Assembly (NCBI RefSeq): GCF_042427585.1
Contig: NZ_JBHMFC010000033.1
Location: 1 to 64,000, forward strand
Origin: Pseudalgibacter ostreae
Lineage (GTDB): Bacteria > Bacteroidota > Bacteroidia > Flavobacteriales > Flavobacteriaceae
DNA: 64,000 bases
Direction: 5' to 3'
The translations under genes were made by a program, and so were the position numbers. This document shows positions 10,001 to 17,841 of this stretch, one piece after another (positions within the stretch are counted from its first letter, which is position 1; each line of letters starts with the position of its first letter). The notes under the pieces are model-generated. The model was not told the origin of the DNA. It was given only the letters and a program-made list of their open reading frames with translations, and made no database searches.

Positions 10001-10474
10001 AATAGCAGCGTATTTTAAATACTCTATGTTTTTTTTTAAATTAACAGCTAGTTTAAATGGGATAGGATTGAGCTCTAATGATTTTTGATCGATGCTTGCC
10101 AGCAACAGTTCCGTCTTCTCTTCATGCTCATTTAATTGTAGAACATTGAACAATTTATCATGCACTTCCGGAAAATGATTGCCGATAAGTTTTGATGCCA
10201 TTTTATAATCTATCCCTTTTTGAAGTTTGAAGAGCTTGGCTAAAGGCATGAAAATAAATTGGGCCAGCAAACCAATTTCAACCGCTATAAAAAGCCAAAA
10301 AAGAATAGCTCTAGCTGCAGTGCCTAACCATAACACGTGTTCAATAAATAGTGTTAGCAAAAAATAAAAGACACCAATTGCGAAAAACAAAATAGCACCC
10401 TTAAGCAATTCATTAGTATAGTAGCGCCTAATAAAAGCTTCGAGCTTATTTTGTATATTTTTGAAATTCGTCAT
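7091..10474 (-). CDS. DUF4175-type membrane protein with long coiled coil
   Basis: An 1127-residue protein of unknown function that resembles the DUF4175 family of Bacteroidota. Two transmembrane helices lie at about residues 25-44 and 56-75, and a third at about 155-172. A beta-rich region to about residue 480 follows, including repeated PPAPFQFYV-like strands. Then comes an extremely charged Lys/Glu/Gln coiled coil to about residue 760, and a Met/Gln/Gly-rich low-complexity part (around 960-1010) before the C-terminus. The architecture suggests an inner-membrane anchor with a large periplasmic rod. It overlaps ybeY by 8 bases, so the two are co-transcribed. The role is not known to me. Confidence 0.75.
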   Translation of the reverse strand: MTNFKNIQNKLEAFIRRYYTNELLKGAILFFAIGVFYFLLTLFIEHVLWLGTAARAILFWLFIAVEIGLLAQFIFMPLAKLFKLQKGIDYKMASKLIGNHFPEVHDKLFNVLQLNEHEEKTELLLASIDQKSLELNPIPFKLAVNLKKNIEYLKYAAIPVVIILVVFSIGNFKWFSDSYKRVVDYKTAYEPPAPFQFYVVNDSLNALENKDFKLFVKTAGRLSPENVQITYNNEIYFLEQKGVGEFEYVFSQPKEPIVFQLSANNVFSKSYTLNVVKVPTLLSFQMTLEYPNYIKKQTEILKNTGNALVPEGTTVTWELRAKATDMVHLYSEDTLVFNYNKVGVFKTSKQVFNNLNYRLSTGNKQLENYENLDFAIKTVKDEYPELRLKVEQDSLDLQSLYFYGQVSDDYGFSKLQMVYYPSDNESDKQVLPIAVSNSNVSEFISAFPNQFKVDPGVSYDLYFQVFDNDEFNAFKSVKSATFTYKKRTKGEEADKQLKEQTETIKGFDSALNKFSEREKELQALTKTQKEKSRLNYNDKKKLESFFKRQEEQDAMMKNFNEKLKKNLNEFQKDNPIEDVFKEVLKKRLKENEEKLKRDEKLLDEIKRLHERLSKEKLIEKLDDLAKQNKTKKRSLEQLLELTKRFYIEKKLEKLKDDLEKLAIDQEDLSKKAKEENTKENQEQLNKSFDSFKKQLEALEKDAKVLKKPIDIPRDVLDENEIDKEQQIASDQLRVSEDEIKDADSDDNDFKKAQQSQKKAAQKIKALANKMKSAMQSSGGEQTQEDAAMLRQVLDNLVLFSFDQEALMKRFISINVNHNKFASYLVKQNNLRENFEHIDDSLFALSLRQPKLSEPVNKEISEVFYNMDKALEHLAQNDLYQGVSSQQFAFTAANNLADILSSVLDNMQENMNMSAGKGGEADMQMPDIIMSQEELNKMMDQGVKAGEKGKQKERGGKEDEKGEKNPDKEGRGQEDKGGLEGSSGSREGGSASQNALLYQIYKQQQVLRHALEERLAKDGKKAGADGLVEKMEAIEMDLLNKGFTDETYQKMMDLKHQLLKMEHASLEQGEDSRRKANTSQKLFENQSNNQIPTAKQYFKTTEILNRQTLPLRQIYKKKVQDYFKKDND
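7145..7152 (-). promoter_or_regulatory. ybeY: Internal TAnnTTTG -7 element before ybeY
   Basis: TACCTTTG on the minus strand, inside the 3' end of the DUF4175 gene. It would give a leader of about 40 bases for ybeY. Confidence 0.4.
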
Positions 10475-10562
10475 GGACTAGGCAAAACATTTCAATATAA
10501 AATTATCAACCTACTAAACTACAATTATTTTTTTTACAGGGTTTATAATTATGTGTTAATTG

Positions 10563-10570
10563 TATCTTTG
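10563..10570 (+). promoter_or_regulatory. gltX: TAnnTTTG -7 element of gltX
   Basis: TATCTTTG lies 75 bases before the gltX ATG, in the divergent 171-base gap between the DUF4175 gene and gltX. Confidence 0.5.
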
Positions 10571-10645
10571 CCCTAATATCAAAATAAGGATCGAACCCCA
10601 TATAACATGGATATTTAAAACCCGTTTAACCAATAATTATAAAGC

Positions 10646-12220
10646 ATGACCAAAAACGTTCGTGTGCGTTTTGCACCAAGCCCAACTGGCCCATTACATA
10701 TAGGTGGTGTTCGCACCGCATTATTCAACTACTTATTTGCTAAAAAACATAACGGAACTTTTGTGTTAAGAATAGAAGACACCGACCAGAACCGCTATGT
10801 AGAAGGTGCTGAACAGTACATTATAGATGCTTTAAATTGGTGTGGTATTCCATATGACGAAGGCTTAGGCAAAAACGAAACCTATGGTCCATATAGACAA
10901 AGTGAACGTAAACCTTTATACAAAAAATATGCCGAACAACTTATTGCTTCTGGTAACGCTTATTATGCATTTGATACTGCCGAAGATTTAGATTTTCATA
11001 GAAAAAACCATGAAAATCAAGGCAAAACTTTTATATATAATTGGCATAACCGTTTAAAACTAAGCAATTCTTTGTCGCTTAGCGCGGAAGAAACGCAAGC
11101 TAAATTGGATGCTGGTGAAGATTATGTGATTCGTTTTAAATCACCTCATGATGAAACTTTGCATTTAACAGATATTATTCGTGGCGACATGAAAATTGAC
11201 ACGAATGTTTTAGATGATAAAGTATTGTTTAAAAGCGATGGTATGCCTACCTACCATTTAGCAAACATTGTTGATGATCACTTAATGAAAATTAGCCATG
11301 TGATACGTGGCGAAGAATGGTTGCCATCATTAGCATTACATTATCAATTATATACCGCTTTTGGCTGGGAAGCTCCAGAATTTGCACATTTACCATTAAT
11401 TTTAAAGCCTACTGGTAAAGGGAAATTAAGCAAACGTGACGGCGATAAAATGGGGTTTCCCGTTTTTCCTTTACAATGGACAGACCCCAAAACCAACGAC
11501 ACTTCAAGGGGCTACAAAGAAGACGGCTATTTTGCAGAAGCCATGATCAATTTCTTAGCATTTTTAGGGTGGAACCCTGGTACAGAACAAGAAATATTTA
11601 CCATTGAAGAACTCGTAAATGCTTTCGACTTAGAGCGTGTTAATAAATCGGGGGCTCGTTTTGATCCTGATAAAATAAAATGGTTTAACCACCATTATAT
11701 GCAAGATCAATATGATGAGGATCTAGCAGAATTATTTAAACCTATTGTTGACAAAAACCTATCTGTCATTCAGAGTGATAGCGAAAAATCTCATTCTAAT
11801 GCAACTTCTCTAACCGCTCAAAACGACATAGATGTAAATTATATAGCCTTGGTCGTTGGTTTAATTAAAGAGCGTGCCACTTTTGTTTCCGATTTTTGGG
11901 ACCTGAGCCATTTCTTTTTCACCGCACCCACTGCTTACGATGAAAAAGCTTCTAAAAAAGCATTTAAAGACGATACCGCAGATTTAATGTCTCAGTTAAA
12001 GAGTATTATCCTTCCTATAGATGAATTTACGGTTACAGCCCTTGAAAAAGATATTAAAGGCTGGATTACAAAAAACGATATTGCCTTTGGAAAAATAATG
12101 ATGCCATTGCGTTTGGCCTTAGTAGGCGCTTTACAAGGTCCAGATGTGTTTGAAATTATGTATATGATTGGAAAAGCGGAAACAGTTAAACGTATTGAAA
12201 ATATAATAAAAACGCTTTAA
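10646..12220 (+). CDS. gltX: Glutamyl-tRNA synthetase
   Basis: Cytosolic class I synthetase that charges tRNA-Glu. The 524-residue product has the ATP-site motif PSPTGPLHIGG (HIGG at 18-21) and the second signature KLSKR at 260-264. The C-terminal anticodon-binding helical domain is complete. Residues 372-394 (SVIQSDSEKSHSNATSLTA within it) form a polar, Ser-rich insert whose DNA (about 11760-11826) looks unlike the rest of the gene and resembles a dispersed flavobacterial repeat. It falls between the catalytic and anticodon-binding domains, where it is probably tolerated. Since glnS is also present, this enzyme is expected to be discriminating. The gene has its own promoter and terminator. 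Confidence 0.96.
   Translation: MTKNVRVRFAPSPTGPLHIGGVRTALFNYLFAKKHNGTFVLRIEDTDQNRYVEGAEQYIIDALNWCGIPYDEGLGKNETYGPYRQSERKPLYKKYAEQLIASGNAYYAFDTAEDLDFHRKNHENQGKTFIYNWHNRLKLSNSLSLSAEETQAKLDAGEDYVIRFKSPHDETLHLTDIIRGDMKIDTNVLDDKVLFKSDGMPTYHLANIVDDHLMKISHVIRGEEWLPSLALHYQLYTAFGWEAPEFAHLPLILKPTGKGKLSKRDGDKMGFPVFPLQWTDPKTNDTSRGYKEDGYFAEAMINFLAFLGWNPGTEQEIFTIEELVNAFDLERVNKSGARFDPDKIKWFNHHYMQDQYDEDLAELFKPIVDKNLSVIQSDSEKSHSNATSLTAQNDIDVNYIALVVGLIKERATFVSDFWDLSHFFFTAPTAYDEKASKKAFKDDTADLMSQLKSIILPIDEFTVTALEKDIKGWITKNDIAFGKIMMPLRLALVGALQGPDVFEIMYMIGKAETVKRIENIIKTL
11760..11826 (+). repeat. REP-like short element inserted in frame within gltX
   Basis: The stretch beginning CTGTCATTCAGAGTGATAGC and continuing with CGAAAAATCTCATTCT resembles, from memory, the dispersed element CTGTCATTCTGAGCG...GAAGAATCTC found in many flavobacterial genomes. 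It keeps the reading frame open and encodes a Ser-rich linker. No second copy was spotted in this window, so the call depends on recall of the element. Confidence 0.4.
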
Positions 12221-12247
12221 TACCAGTCTACATTAAAGCAAAAAACA

Positions 12248-12282
12248 CAAAGCCTCTTTACAAAAATAAGGAGGCTTTTTTA
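12248..12282 (+). terminator. Intrinsic terminator of gltX
   Basis: The arms AAAGCCTC and GAGGCTTT surround an A-rich loop and are followed by a T run. Confidence 0.8.
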
Positions 12283-12412
12283 TAAATAAAAAATACCGTT
12301 ATCTAAATAAATAAGATTGCGTTTACATATTTAATCGTTAATTTAGAGACTAATGCATGATTATAATGTAATTTAGTCCTTCACAGTTTTCTTAACACTT
12401 TAATCACATATT

Positions 12413-13336
12413 ATGAACTTTTATCTTGTCCCCTTTCTTGTTATCGGATTAATAATTTTAATCTCGTCCTTCTTTACCGTAAAACAACAAACCGCTGCTA
12501 TTGTAGAGCGTTTTGGTAAATTCCAAAGCATCCGCCATTCAGGATTACAGCTTAAAATTCCTTTAATCGATAAGGTTTCTGGTAGATTGAGCTTAAAAAT
12601 ACAACAGTTGGATGTTCTTATTGAAACCAAGACCCTCGACGATGTTTTTGTTAAATTAAAAGTATCTGTACAATACAGAGTTTTAAATGAAAAGGTATAT
12701 GATGCCTTTTACAAGTTAGATTATCCACACGACCAAATTACCAGTTATGTGTTCGATGTGGTACGTGCTGAAGTTCCAAAAATGAAATTGGATGATGTTT
12801 TTGTTAGAAAAGACGATATTGCATTGGCTGTAAAAGCGGAATTAAATGATGCTATGCTCGATTATGGATTTGACATTATTAAGACTTTAGTAACGGATAT
12901 TGATCCTGATGCCCAAGTTAAATCGGCAATGAACAGGATTAACGCCGCCGATAGAGAAAAAACAGCTGCTCAATATGAAGGAGATGCTGCACGTATTTTA
13001 ATTGTCGAGAAAGCTAAAGCTGAAGCCGAAAGCAAACGTTTACAAGGGCAAGGAATTGCCGATCAACGTCGTGAAATTGCACGAGGTCTAGAAGAATCTG
13101 TAGATGTTTTAAACCGAGTTGGCATTAACTCTCAAGAAGCGTCTGCACTAATTGTTGTTACACAACATTATGACACATTACAGGCCATTGGTAGCGAAAC
13201 CAATAGTAATTTAATTTTATTGCCAAATTCACCACAAGCAGGTAGCCAGATGTTAAATGACATGGTCGCTAGTTTTACGGCAAGCAATCAAATTGGTGAG
13301 GCCATGAAAAACTCAAGAAAGAAAAAAGAAGATTAG
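12413..13336 (+). CDS. SPFH/band 7 membrane protein (stomatin-like)
   Basis: A 307-residue protein with one N-terminal membrane helix (residues 1-22) and an SPFH/band 7 domain at about 24-185 starting VKQQTAAIVERFGKFQSI. A helical region follows, ENDING around residue 235 with EKAKAEAESKRLQGQG, the Ala/Glu-rich coiled coil that drives oligomerisation in stomatins. Such proteins form membrane microdomain scaffolds and often regulate proteases or channels. No NfeD-type partner gene is adjacent, and the protein stands alone between two terminators. The specific role is unknown. Confidence 0.88.
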   Translation: MNFYLVPFLVIGLIILISSFFTVKQQTAAIVERFGKFQSIRHSGLQLKIPLIDKVSGRLSLKIQQLDVLIETKTLDDVFVKLKVSVQYRVLNEKVYDAFYKLDYPHDQITSYVFDVVRAEVPKMKLDDVFVRKDDIALAVKAELNDAMLDYGFDIIKTLVTDIDPDAQVKSAMNRINAADREKTAAQYEGDAARILIVEKAKAEAESKRLQGQGIADQRREIARGLEESVDVLNRVGINSQEASALIVVTQHYDTLQAIGSETNSNLILLPNSPQAGSQMLNDMVASFTASNQIGEAMKNSRKKKED

Positions 13337-13348
13337 TTGCTAAAAACA

Positions 13349-13381
13349 CAACTCCTGAAGGCACTACACTTTCAGGAGTTA
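13349..13381 (+). terminator. Intrinsic terminator of the SPFH gene
   Basis: The inverted repeat AACTCCTGAA / TTTCAGGAGTT has a loop of about 10 bases. The T run behind it is weak. Confidence 0.65.
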
Positions 13382-13401
13382 TATTAAAAGCACCACTTCT
13401 T

Positions 13402-13541
13402 CTACTTACTAAAAGCCCTAAATGGTCTTGGTTTACCAAACCATAACGAAGGGCTATTAAGCCTTGTTTCTAAAGCATGATTAAAACTTAGTTTAAATTG
13501 TTCCTTTTTACTAAAGAAGAAATTACCTAATCTATAACAAA
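13402..13541 (-). pseudogene. Possible C-terminal gene remnant without a start codon
   Basis: On the minus strand an open stretch of about 46 codons ends at a stop at 13402-13404. It encodes a composition that looks protein-like (KKEQFKLSFNHALETRLNSP, then SLWFGKPRPFRAF). No ATG or GTG opens it after the upstream stop, and it is out of frame with the neighbouring gene ending at 13554. It may be the tail of a lost gene. I do not recognise the family. Confidence 0.3.
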
Positions 13542-13553
13542 AAAAGAATTACA

Positions 13554-14711
13554 CTAATTAGTAAATGGATGCCGCTCTACCCAATCTTGTGAGGGGTTCA
13601 TAACGTAAAATATAGGCTTTAAAAGTGCATTTACAAAACGGTTGGTGTGTTTTATATACATTAGCATCGCTTTAGGTTTAGCCCCAACAGAACTCTTTAT
13701 TTCCATAGCGGTTCTGGCATAGACAACTTTTTCAAACTGATGTTCAATGGCAAATTCGGCCATATCATAAAGCATGTTTAAATATATTTGATTGGGAAGT
13801 TGATGTTTAGAGTTGTAGCCTAAGAAATAGGTTTCTAAGTGGTTTCCATTTAAAATCAAACTATAAAAACCAATCAAATCATCATCCAAATAATAGCCAA
13901 ATACTCTAAACCGTACTTTAAGTTGTTGTTTTAATGTATAAAAATGATGCTGTGGAAGAAAAAAAGTATTAAAACTTGCATTATGGGATACATTTAAATA
14001 AAGGGCATGCAATTTTTTAGAGGTGTTCTTTATGCTTTCCAAATCCAATTCTTTACAAACAATACCATTCCGTTTTTTCCTGGCGCGTTTATACCTATCC
14101 CTATATTTTTTATTCAAGCTGGTTTTGTAATCTTCTTTTTTTAACCAATCAGGACGTAGCGATAACATCATATTGGGCTGCACTAAAACCTTGCGTAAAC
14201 ACCTACTATTAAAAAATTCGTATTCAAGATTCAAAGAGTCTTCAATAAAATAATCTTTAAACATGATAGCACGGATCGTTTTGTTTTGCTTTAATTTAAT
14301 ATCTTTTTTTATATCACTTAAAGCCTTATAAATCAGTTTTAAATACTCTGATTGCGTTATGTTATCATTCTGAAAAAACAAGCTATGTTGTCCTGTATGC
14401 GTTAAATTTCCAACCACCAGTATATTACCTTTCAATACTTTTGAAATTGAATCTTGAAAAAACGTTTTTAAACAAGCTCCATGACGCGTCCTAAACATAT
14501 CTTTTAAATACAATTGAACACGTTGCACTACGGCAACACCAACTAATTTTTGACTAGAAAACACCCCAATATAAAACAGTTGGATGGTTTGTGGTGATGC
14601 TTCCTCTAGTGCTTGTAAATAATCTGATTGTAAAAAAAGGTCATGAGCAACTAAAGCATCCCAAGATTTTGGAAGTGCTTTGTATGATTTATAAATACAG
14701 TATGTTTTCAA
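13554..14711 (-). CDS. GNAT/FemAB-like acyltransferase, substrate unknown
   Basis: A 385-residue soluble protein with no signal peptide. The C-terminal half has the look of a GNAT or FemAB-like fold: a basic helix near residue 200 (KKYRDRYKRARKKR), then FRVFGYYLDDDLIGFYSLIL near residue 270 and LETYFLGYNSKHQLPNQIYL near 292. This is the beta4-beta5/acyl-CoA-loop arrangement seen in large Bacteroidota acyltransferases of the peptidoglycan-bridge (FemAB/COG2348-like) group. The substrate cannot be deduced. It stands alone, with no operon partners. An alternative is an uncharacterised GNAT subfamily. Confidence 0.55.
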   Translation of the reverse strand: MKTYCIYKSYKALPKSWDALVAHDLFLQSDYLQALEEASPQTIQLFYIGVFSSQKLVGVAVVQRVQLYLKDMFRTRHGACLKTFFQDSISKVLKGNILVVGNLTHTGQHSLFFQNDNITQSEYLKLIYKALSDIKKDIKLKQNKTIRAIMFKDYFIEDSLNLEYEFFNSRCLRKVLVQPNMMLSLRPDWLKKEDYKTSLNKKYRDRYKRARKKRNGIVCKELDLESIKNTSKKLHALYLNVSHNASFNTFFLPQHHFYTLKQQLKVRFRVFGYYLDDDLIGFYSLILNGNHLETYFLGYNSKHQLPNQIYLNMLYDMAEFAIEHQFEKVVYARTAMEIKSSVGAKPKAMLMYIKHTNRFVNALLKPIFYVMNPSQDWVERHPFTN

Positions 14712-15009
14712 TAGGAAATAAAAAACCGAAGTTAAGTACCCTCAGTCTTTAAATGTATTAAAACTTACATAAAAAAATTGAAAAAATTTAAAACAGAATA
14801 TATTATAGTAGTTAAAAAACATGTTTCAAAGCGTGTTTCACATGAAAAAAATTAACTAAGCCTGATATATTTGGTGATGATTATCTGCTATTGAACCAGA
14901 ACAGATAATCTAAAAAAACAGCTCTTCTCCACTTCAAAAGCTACGGTCTTCCTGAAAATGCCGATAATGGATTTGAAAAATGGGTTTGAAAGATTCTTGC
15001 TCGGATTAA
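14712..15009. other. Gene-free stretch of about 300 bases
   Basis: Only the promoter area of the gene ending at 13554 and a 9-bp inverted repeat (GATTATCTG at 14879-14887, CAGATAATC at 14902-14910) are seen. A short open plus-strand piece at about 14918-14988 (KSYGLPENADNGFEKWV) looks faintly protein-like but has no start and may be decayed coding sequence. Confidence 0.4.
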
Positions 15010-15044
15010 AAACCTGCACTGTTTAAAACAATGCAGGTGGTTTT
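15010..15044 (-). terminator. Intrinsic terminator of glnS
   Basis: The hairpin arms ACCTGCA and TGCAGGT enclose a 13-base spacer containing TTTAAA, just beyond the glnS stop, with an A-rich upstream side and Ts after the stem on the minus strand. Confidence 0.7.
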
Positions 15045-17048
15045 TTATTTTATTAAACCGGCCTCTGCAACAAGAAGTTCATTTTTGTCATCCAGAGCTT
15101 TGTCAATAAATTCGTTTATATCCTCATTTCTTTCTTGACCTTGATTTAATAGTACCCCTAAAACAAGAATCACGGCAATGCGTGTACCCACTTTCTTGGC
15201 TGCCGTATTAAACAAAGGCTGCAACTCGTCGTAACTTACCGTTTTAGCCAACTCTTGGATATCGGCCTTTGTTTTTACTTGTTTAGCCTCTGGTAAATTG
15301 GTGTATTTTTTCCCTAATTGCTGAATAACATCAATAGCCTTACGCTTAGGCTGCATATTCGTGTTATTTTGCTGATTAGTAGCCTCATTCTGCTTGGGTG
15401 CAGATTGTTTTGTCCAAGTATCCCGCAAACCTACTGTTTTATTAAAGACCAAAGCCTCCGAAGTACTATCGTCGTCTACATTAAAATAACCTAAACGTTG
15501 AAATTGAAAATGATCTCCTTTTTTAGCATTTTTTAAACTCGGCTCTACAAAAGCTTCAATAATCTTTAAAGAATTTGGATTGATAAAATCCATATAATCT
15601 TTATTAGGGTGGCTCTCTGGTGCTTCTTCCATAAACAAACGATCGTACTCCCTAACCTCTGCTTTAATAGCATGCTTTATAGAAACCCAATGCAAGGTCC
15701 CTTTTACTTTTTTAGATGTATCTTCAGAATAGGTACAGTGAATCTCCGTTATATTCCCTTTAGAATCTTTTACAACGCTATCAGCTTTAATGATATAGGC
15801 GTTTTTAAGGCGTACTTCGCCACCCAATTTCAATCTAAAAAATTTATTTCCTGCTTCTTCTTTAAAATCATCTTTCTCAATATAAAGCGTTCTAGAAAAA
15901 GGCACTTTTCTAAAGCCAGCATTTTCATCCTCTTGATTATTTTCAGCCTCCAACCACTCTTCTTTTCCTTCTGGATAATTAGTGATAACCAACTTTACAG
16001 GATCTAAAACAGCCATTATTCTGGGAGCGCTTTTATTTAAATCTTCTCGAATACAGAATTCTAAAAGCGACACATCAATTACATTTTCACGCTTTGCAAC
16101 ACCAACAGTTTCTACAAATTTTCTTAGCGAAGCAGGGGTATAACCACGACGTCGCAAACCAGAAACCGTAGGCATTCTTGGATCGTCCCAGCCTTTTACA
16201 ACTTTATCTTCTACCAATTGCAACAGTTTTCGCTTGCTCATTATGGTATAACTTAGATTTAAACGCGCAAATTCACGCTGCTTAGGCCTTAATTTACCAT
16301 GCTCTACCACTTGGTCTAAAAACCAATCGTAAAGCTCTCTATGAGGCTTAAATTCTAGCGAACATAGAGAATGTGAAATTTGCTCGATATAATCGCTTTC
16401 ACCATGCGTCCAATCGTACATGGGGTAAACACACCAATCATTACCTGTTCTATGGTGCTGTTTTTTTAAAACACGGTATATAATAGGGTCACGCATGAGC
16501 ATATTGGGGTGCTGCATATCTATTTTTGCACGAAGAATGTGTTCTCCAGCATTAAATTCGCCTGCTTTCATTCTTTCGAACAAATCTAAATTTTCAGCTA
16601 CACTTCTGTTCCTATTAGGGCCATCAATCCCGGGTTGCGTTGGTGTTCCTTTTTGTTCTGCCATAGCATCACTAGATTGCGAATCGACATAGGCCTTGCC
16701 TTCTTTTATTAAACAAACAGCCCAATCGTACAATTGTTGGAAATAATCTGACGAATACAATTCCTTATCCCAAGTATAGCCTAACCAAGCTACATCTTTT
16801 TTAATGGCGTCTACATATTCCTGTTCTTCCTTTGCTGGGTTGGTATCATCAAAACGAAGATTTACTGGAGCATTGTATTTTTCTCCCAATCCAAAACTAA
16901 TGCCAATGGCCTTAATGTGACCAATATGCAAATACCCATTTGGTTCTGGAGGAAAACGGAAACGCAAGTCGTTTTTAGACATCCCCTTGGCTAAGTCTTC
17001 TTCTATTATTTGCTCAATAAAATTTAGTGGTTTGTTTTCTTCAGACAT
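15045..17048 (-). CDS. glnS: Glutaminyl-tRNA synthetase with a C-terminal extension
   Basis: Class I synthetase that directly charges tRNA-Gln. The N-terminal catalytic core has PPEPNGYLHIGH (HIGH at 41-44) and the second signature IMSKRKLL around residue 265, followed by the beta-barrel anticodon domains ending near residue 545 (GLRDTW). The product is 667 residues, against about 554 in E. coli. The extra ~120 residues start with an Asn/Gln-rich linker (QNEATNQQNNTN) and form a helical domain with KADIQELAKTVSYDELQPLF and VLGVLLNQGQERNED. The extension may help tRNA binding, as appended domains do in other GlnRS, but this is inference. It is divergent from folB, with a shared promoter region. 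Confidence 0.95.
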   Translation of the reverse strand: MSEENKPLNFIEQIIEEDLAKGMSKNDLRFRFPPEPNGYLHIGHIKAIGISFGLGEKYNAPVNLRFDDTNPAKEEQEYVDAIKKDVAWLGYTWDKELYSSDYFQQLYDWAVCLIKEGKAYVDSQSSDAMAEQKGTPTQPGIDGPNRNRSVAENLDLFERMKAGEFNAGEHILRAKIDMQHPNMLMRDPIIYRVLKKQHHRTGNDWCVYPMYDWTHGESDYIEQISHSLCSLEFKPHRELYDWFLDQVVEHGKLRPKQREFARLNLSYTIMSKRKLLQLVEDKVVKGWDDPRMPTVSGLRRRGYTPASLRKFVETVGVAKRENVIDVSLLEFCIREDLNKSAPRIMAVLDPVKLVITNYPEGKEEWLEAENNQEDENAGFRKVPFSRTLYIEKDDFKEEAGNKFFRLKLGGEVRLKNAYIIKADSVVKDSKGNITEIHCTYSEDTSKKVKGTLHWVSIKHAIKAEVREYDRLFMEEAPESHPNKDYMDFINPNSLKIIEAFVEPSLKNAKKGDHFQFQRLGYFNVDDDSTSEALVFNKTVGLRDTWTKQSAPKQNEATNQQNNTNMQPKRKAIDVIQQLGKKYTNLPEAKQVKTKADIQELAKTVSYDELQPLFNTAAKKVGTRIAVILVLGVLLNQGQERNEDINEFIDKALDDKNELLVAEAGLIK

Positions 17049-17112
17049 AAAAATTTATAACTAGTGAACGCATACAATATATTTAAGTTTAAAAATAAAC
17101 AAAAACATTGTG

Positions 17113-17120
17113 CAAAATTA
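17113..17120 (-). promoter_or_regulatory. glnS: TAnnTTTG -7 element of glnS, mirror image of the folB one
   Basis: TAATTTTG on the minus strand, two bases from the same octamer on the plus strand (17123-17130). Together they make the inverted repeat CAAAATTAGGTAATTTTG. Confidence 0.5.
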
Positions 17121-17122
17121 GG

Positions 17123-17130
17123 TAATTTTG
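17123..17130 (+). promoter_or_regulatory. folB: TAnnTTTG -7 element of folB
   Basis: TAATTTTG on the plus strand would start transcription near 17137, just upstream of the folB ATG at 17151. Confidence 0.5.
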
Positions 17131-17150
17131 ATGACTTAAAAATGCAATAC

Positions 17151-17513
<363 letters not shown>

Positions 17514-17543
17514 TTTTATGTGATGGAAAGACTAAAATTTTTT

Positions 17544-17551
17544 TACCTTTG
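17544..17551 (+). promoter_or_regulatory. TAnnTTTG -7 element of tRNA-Cys
   Basis: TACCTTTG lies 41 bases before the mature tRNA 5' end. Confidence 0.6.
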
Positions 17552-17592
17552 CACTCTCGCAATGAGATTTCTTTTTATAAAAGATATAATTT

Positions 17593-17663
17593 GGCGTTGT
17601 GGCCGAGTGGCTAGGCAGAGGTCTGCAAAACCTTCTACAGCGGTTCGAATCCGCTCGACGCCT
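17593..17663 (+). tRNA. trnC: tRNA-Cys (anticodon GCA)
   Basis: A full cloverleaf can be drawn: acceptor GGCGTTG pairs with CGACGCC (one G-T), the D-arm has GCCGAGTGGCTAGGC, the anticodon loop is CTGCAAA with anticodon GCA, and the T-arm is GCGGTTCGAATCCGC. The discriminator is U (position 17663), the identity element of tRNA-Cys. CCA is not encoded, since TCA follows the acceptor stem. Confidence 0.96.
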
Positions 17664-17665
17664 CA

Positions 17666-17698
17666 AAAAACCTTTAACATCTGTTAGAGGTTTTTTTT
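17666..17698 (+). terminator. Intrinsic terminator after tRNA-Cys
   Basis: The hairpin AAACCTTTAAC / GTTAGAGGTTT (one imperfect pair) is followed by eight Ts. Confidence 0.8.
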
Positions 17699-17841
17699 AT
17701 ACCTTTTTTTAAAAACCGAAAGCATTAGGTACCTGTTAAAAGGTATGAGGGTTTTAAGATTAAGTGGGGCATATTAGAATTTAAATAGAAAAAACAATAC
17801 TTTTTTATAATTTAAACATTCGAATGGCCAATATCTTTCTG

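Noticed and set aside
14834..14849. Third parS-like site (TGTTTCACATGAAAAA)
   Set aside because: Two mismatches, one of them in the central CACGTG that ParB needs, and it is not a palindrome.
14879..14910. 9-bp inverted repeat as a terminator
   Set aside because: No T run on either side in the right direction; it could be an operator, but nothing supports that.
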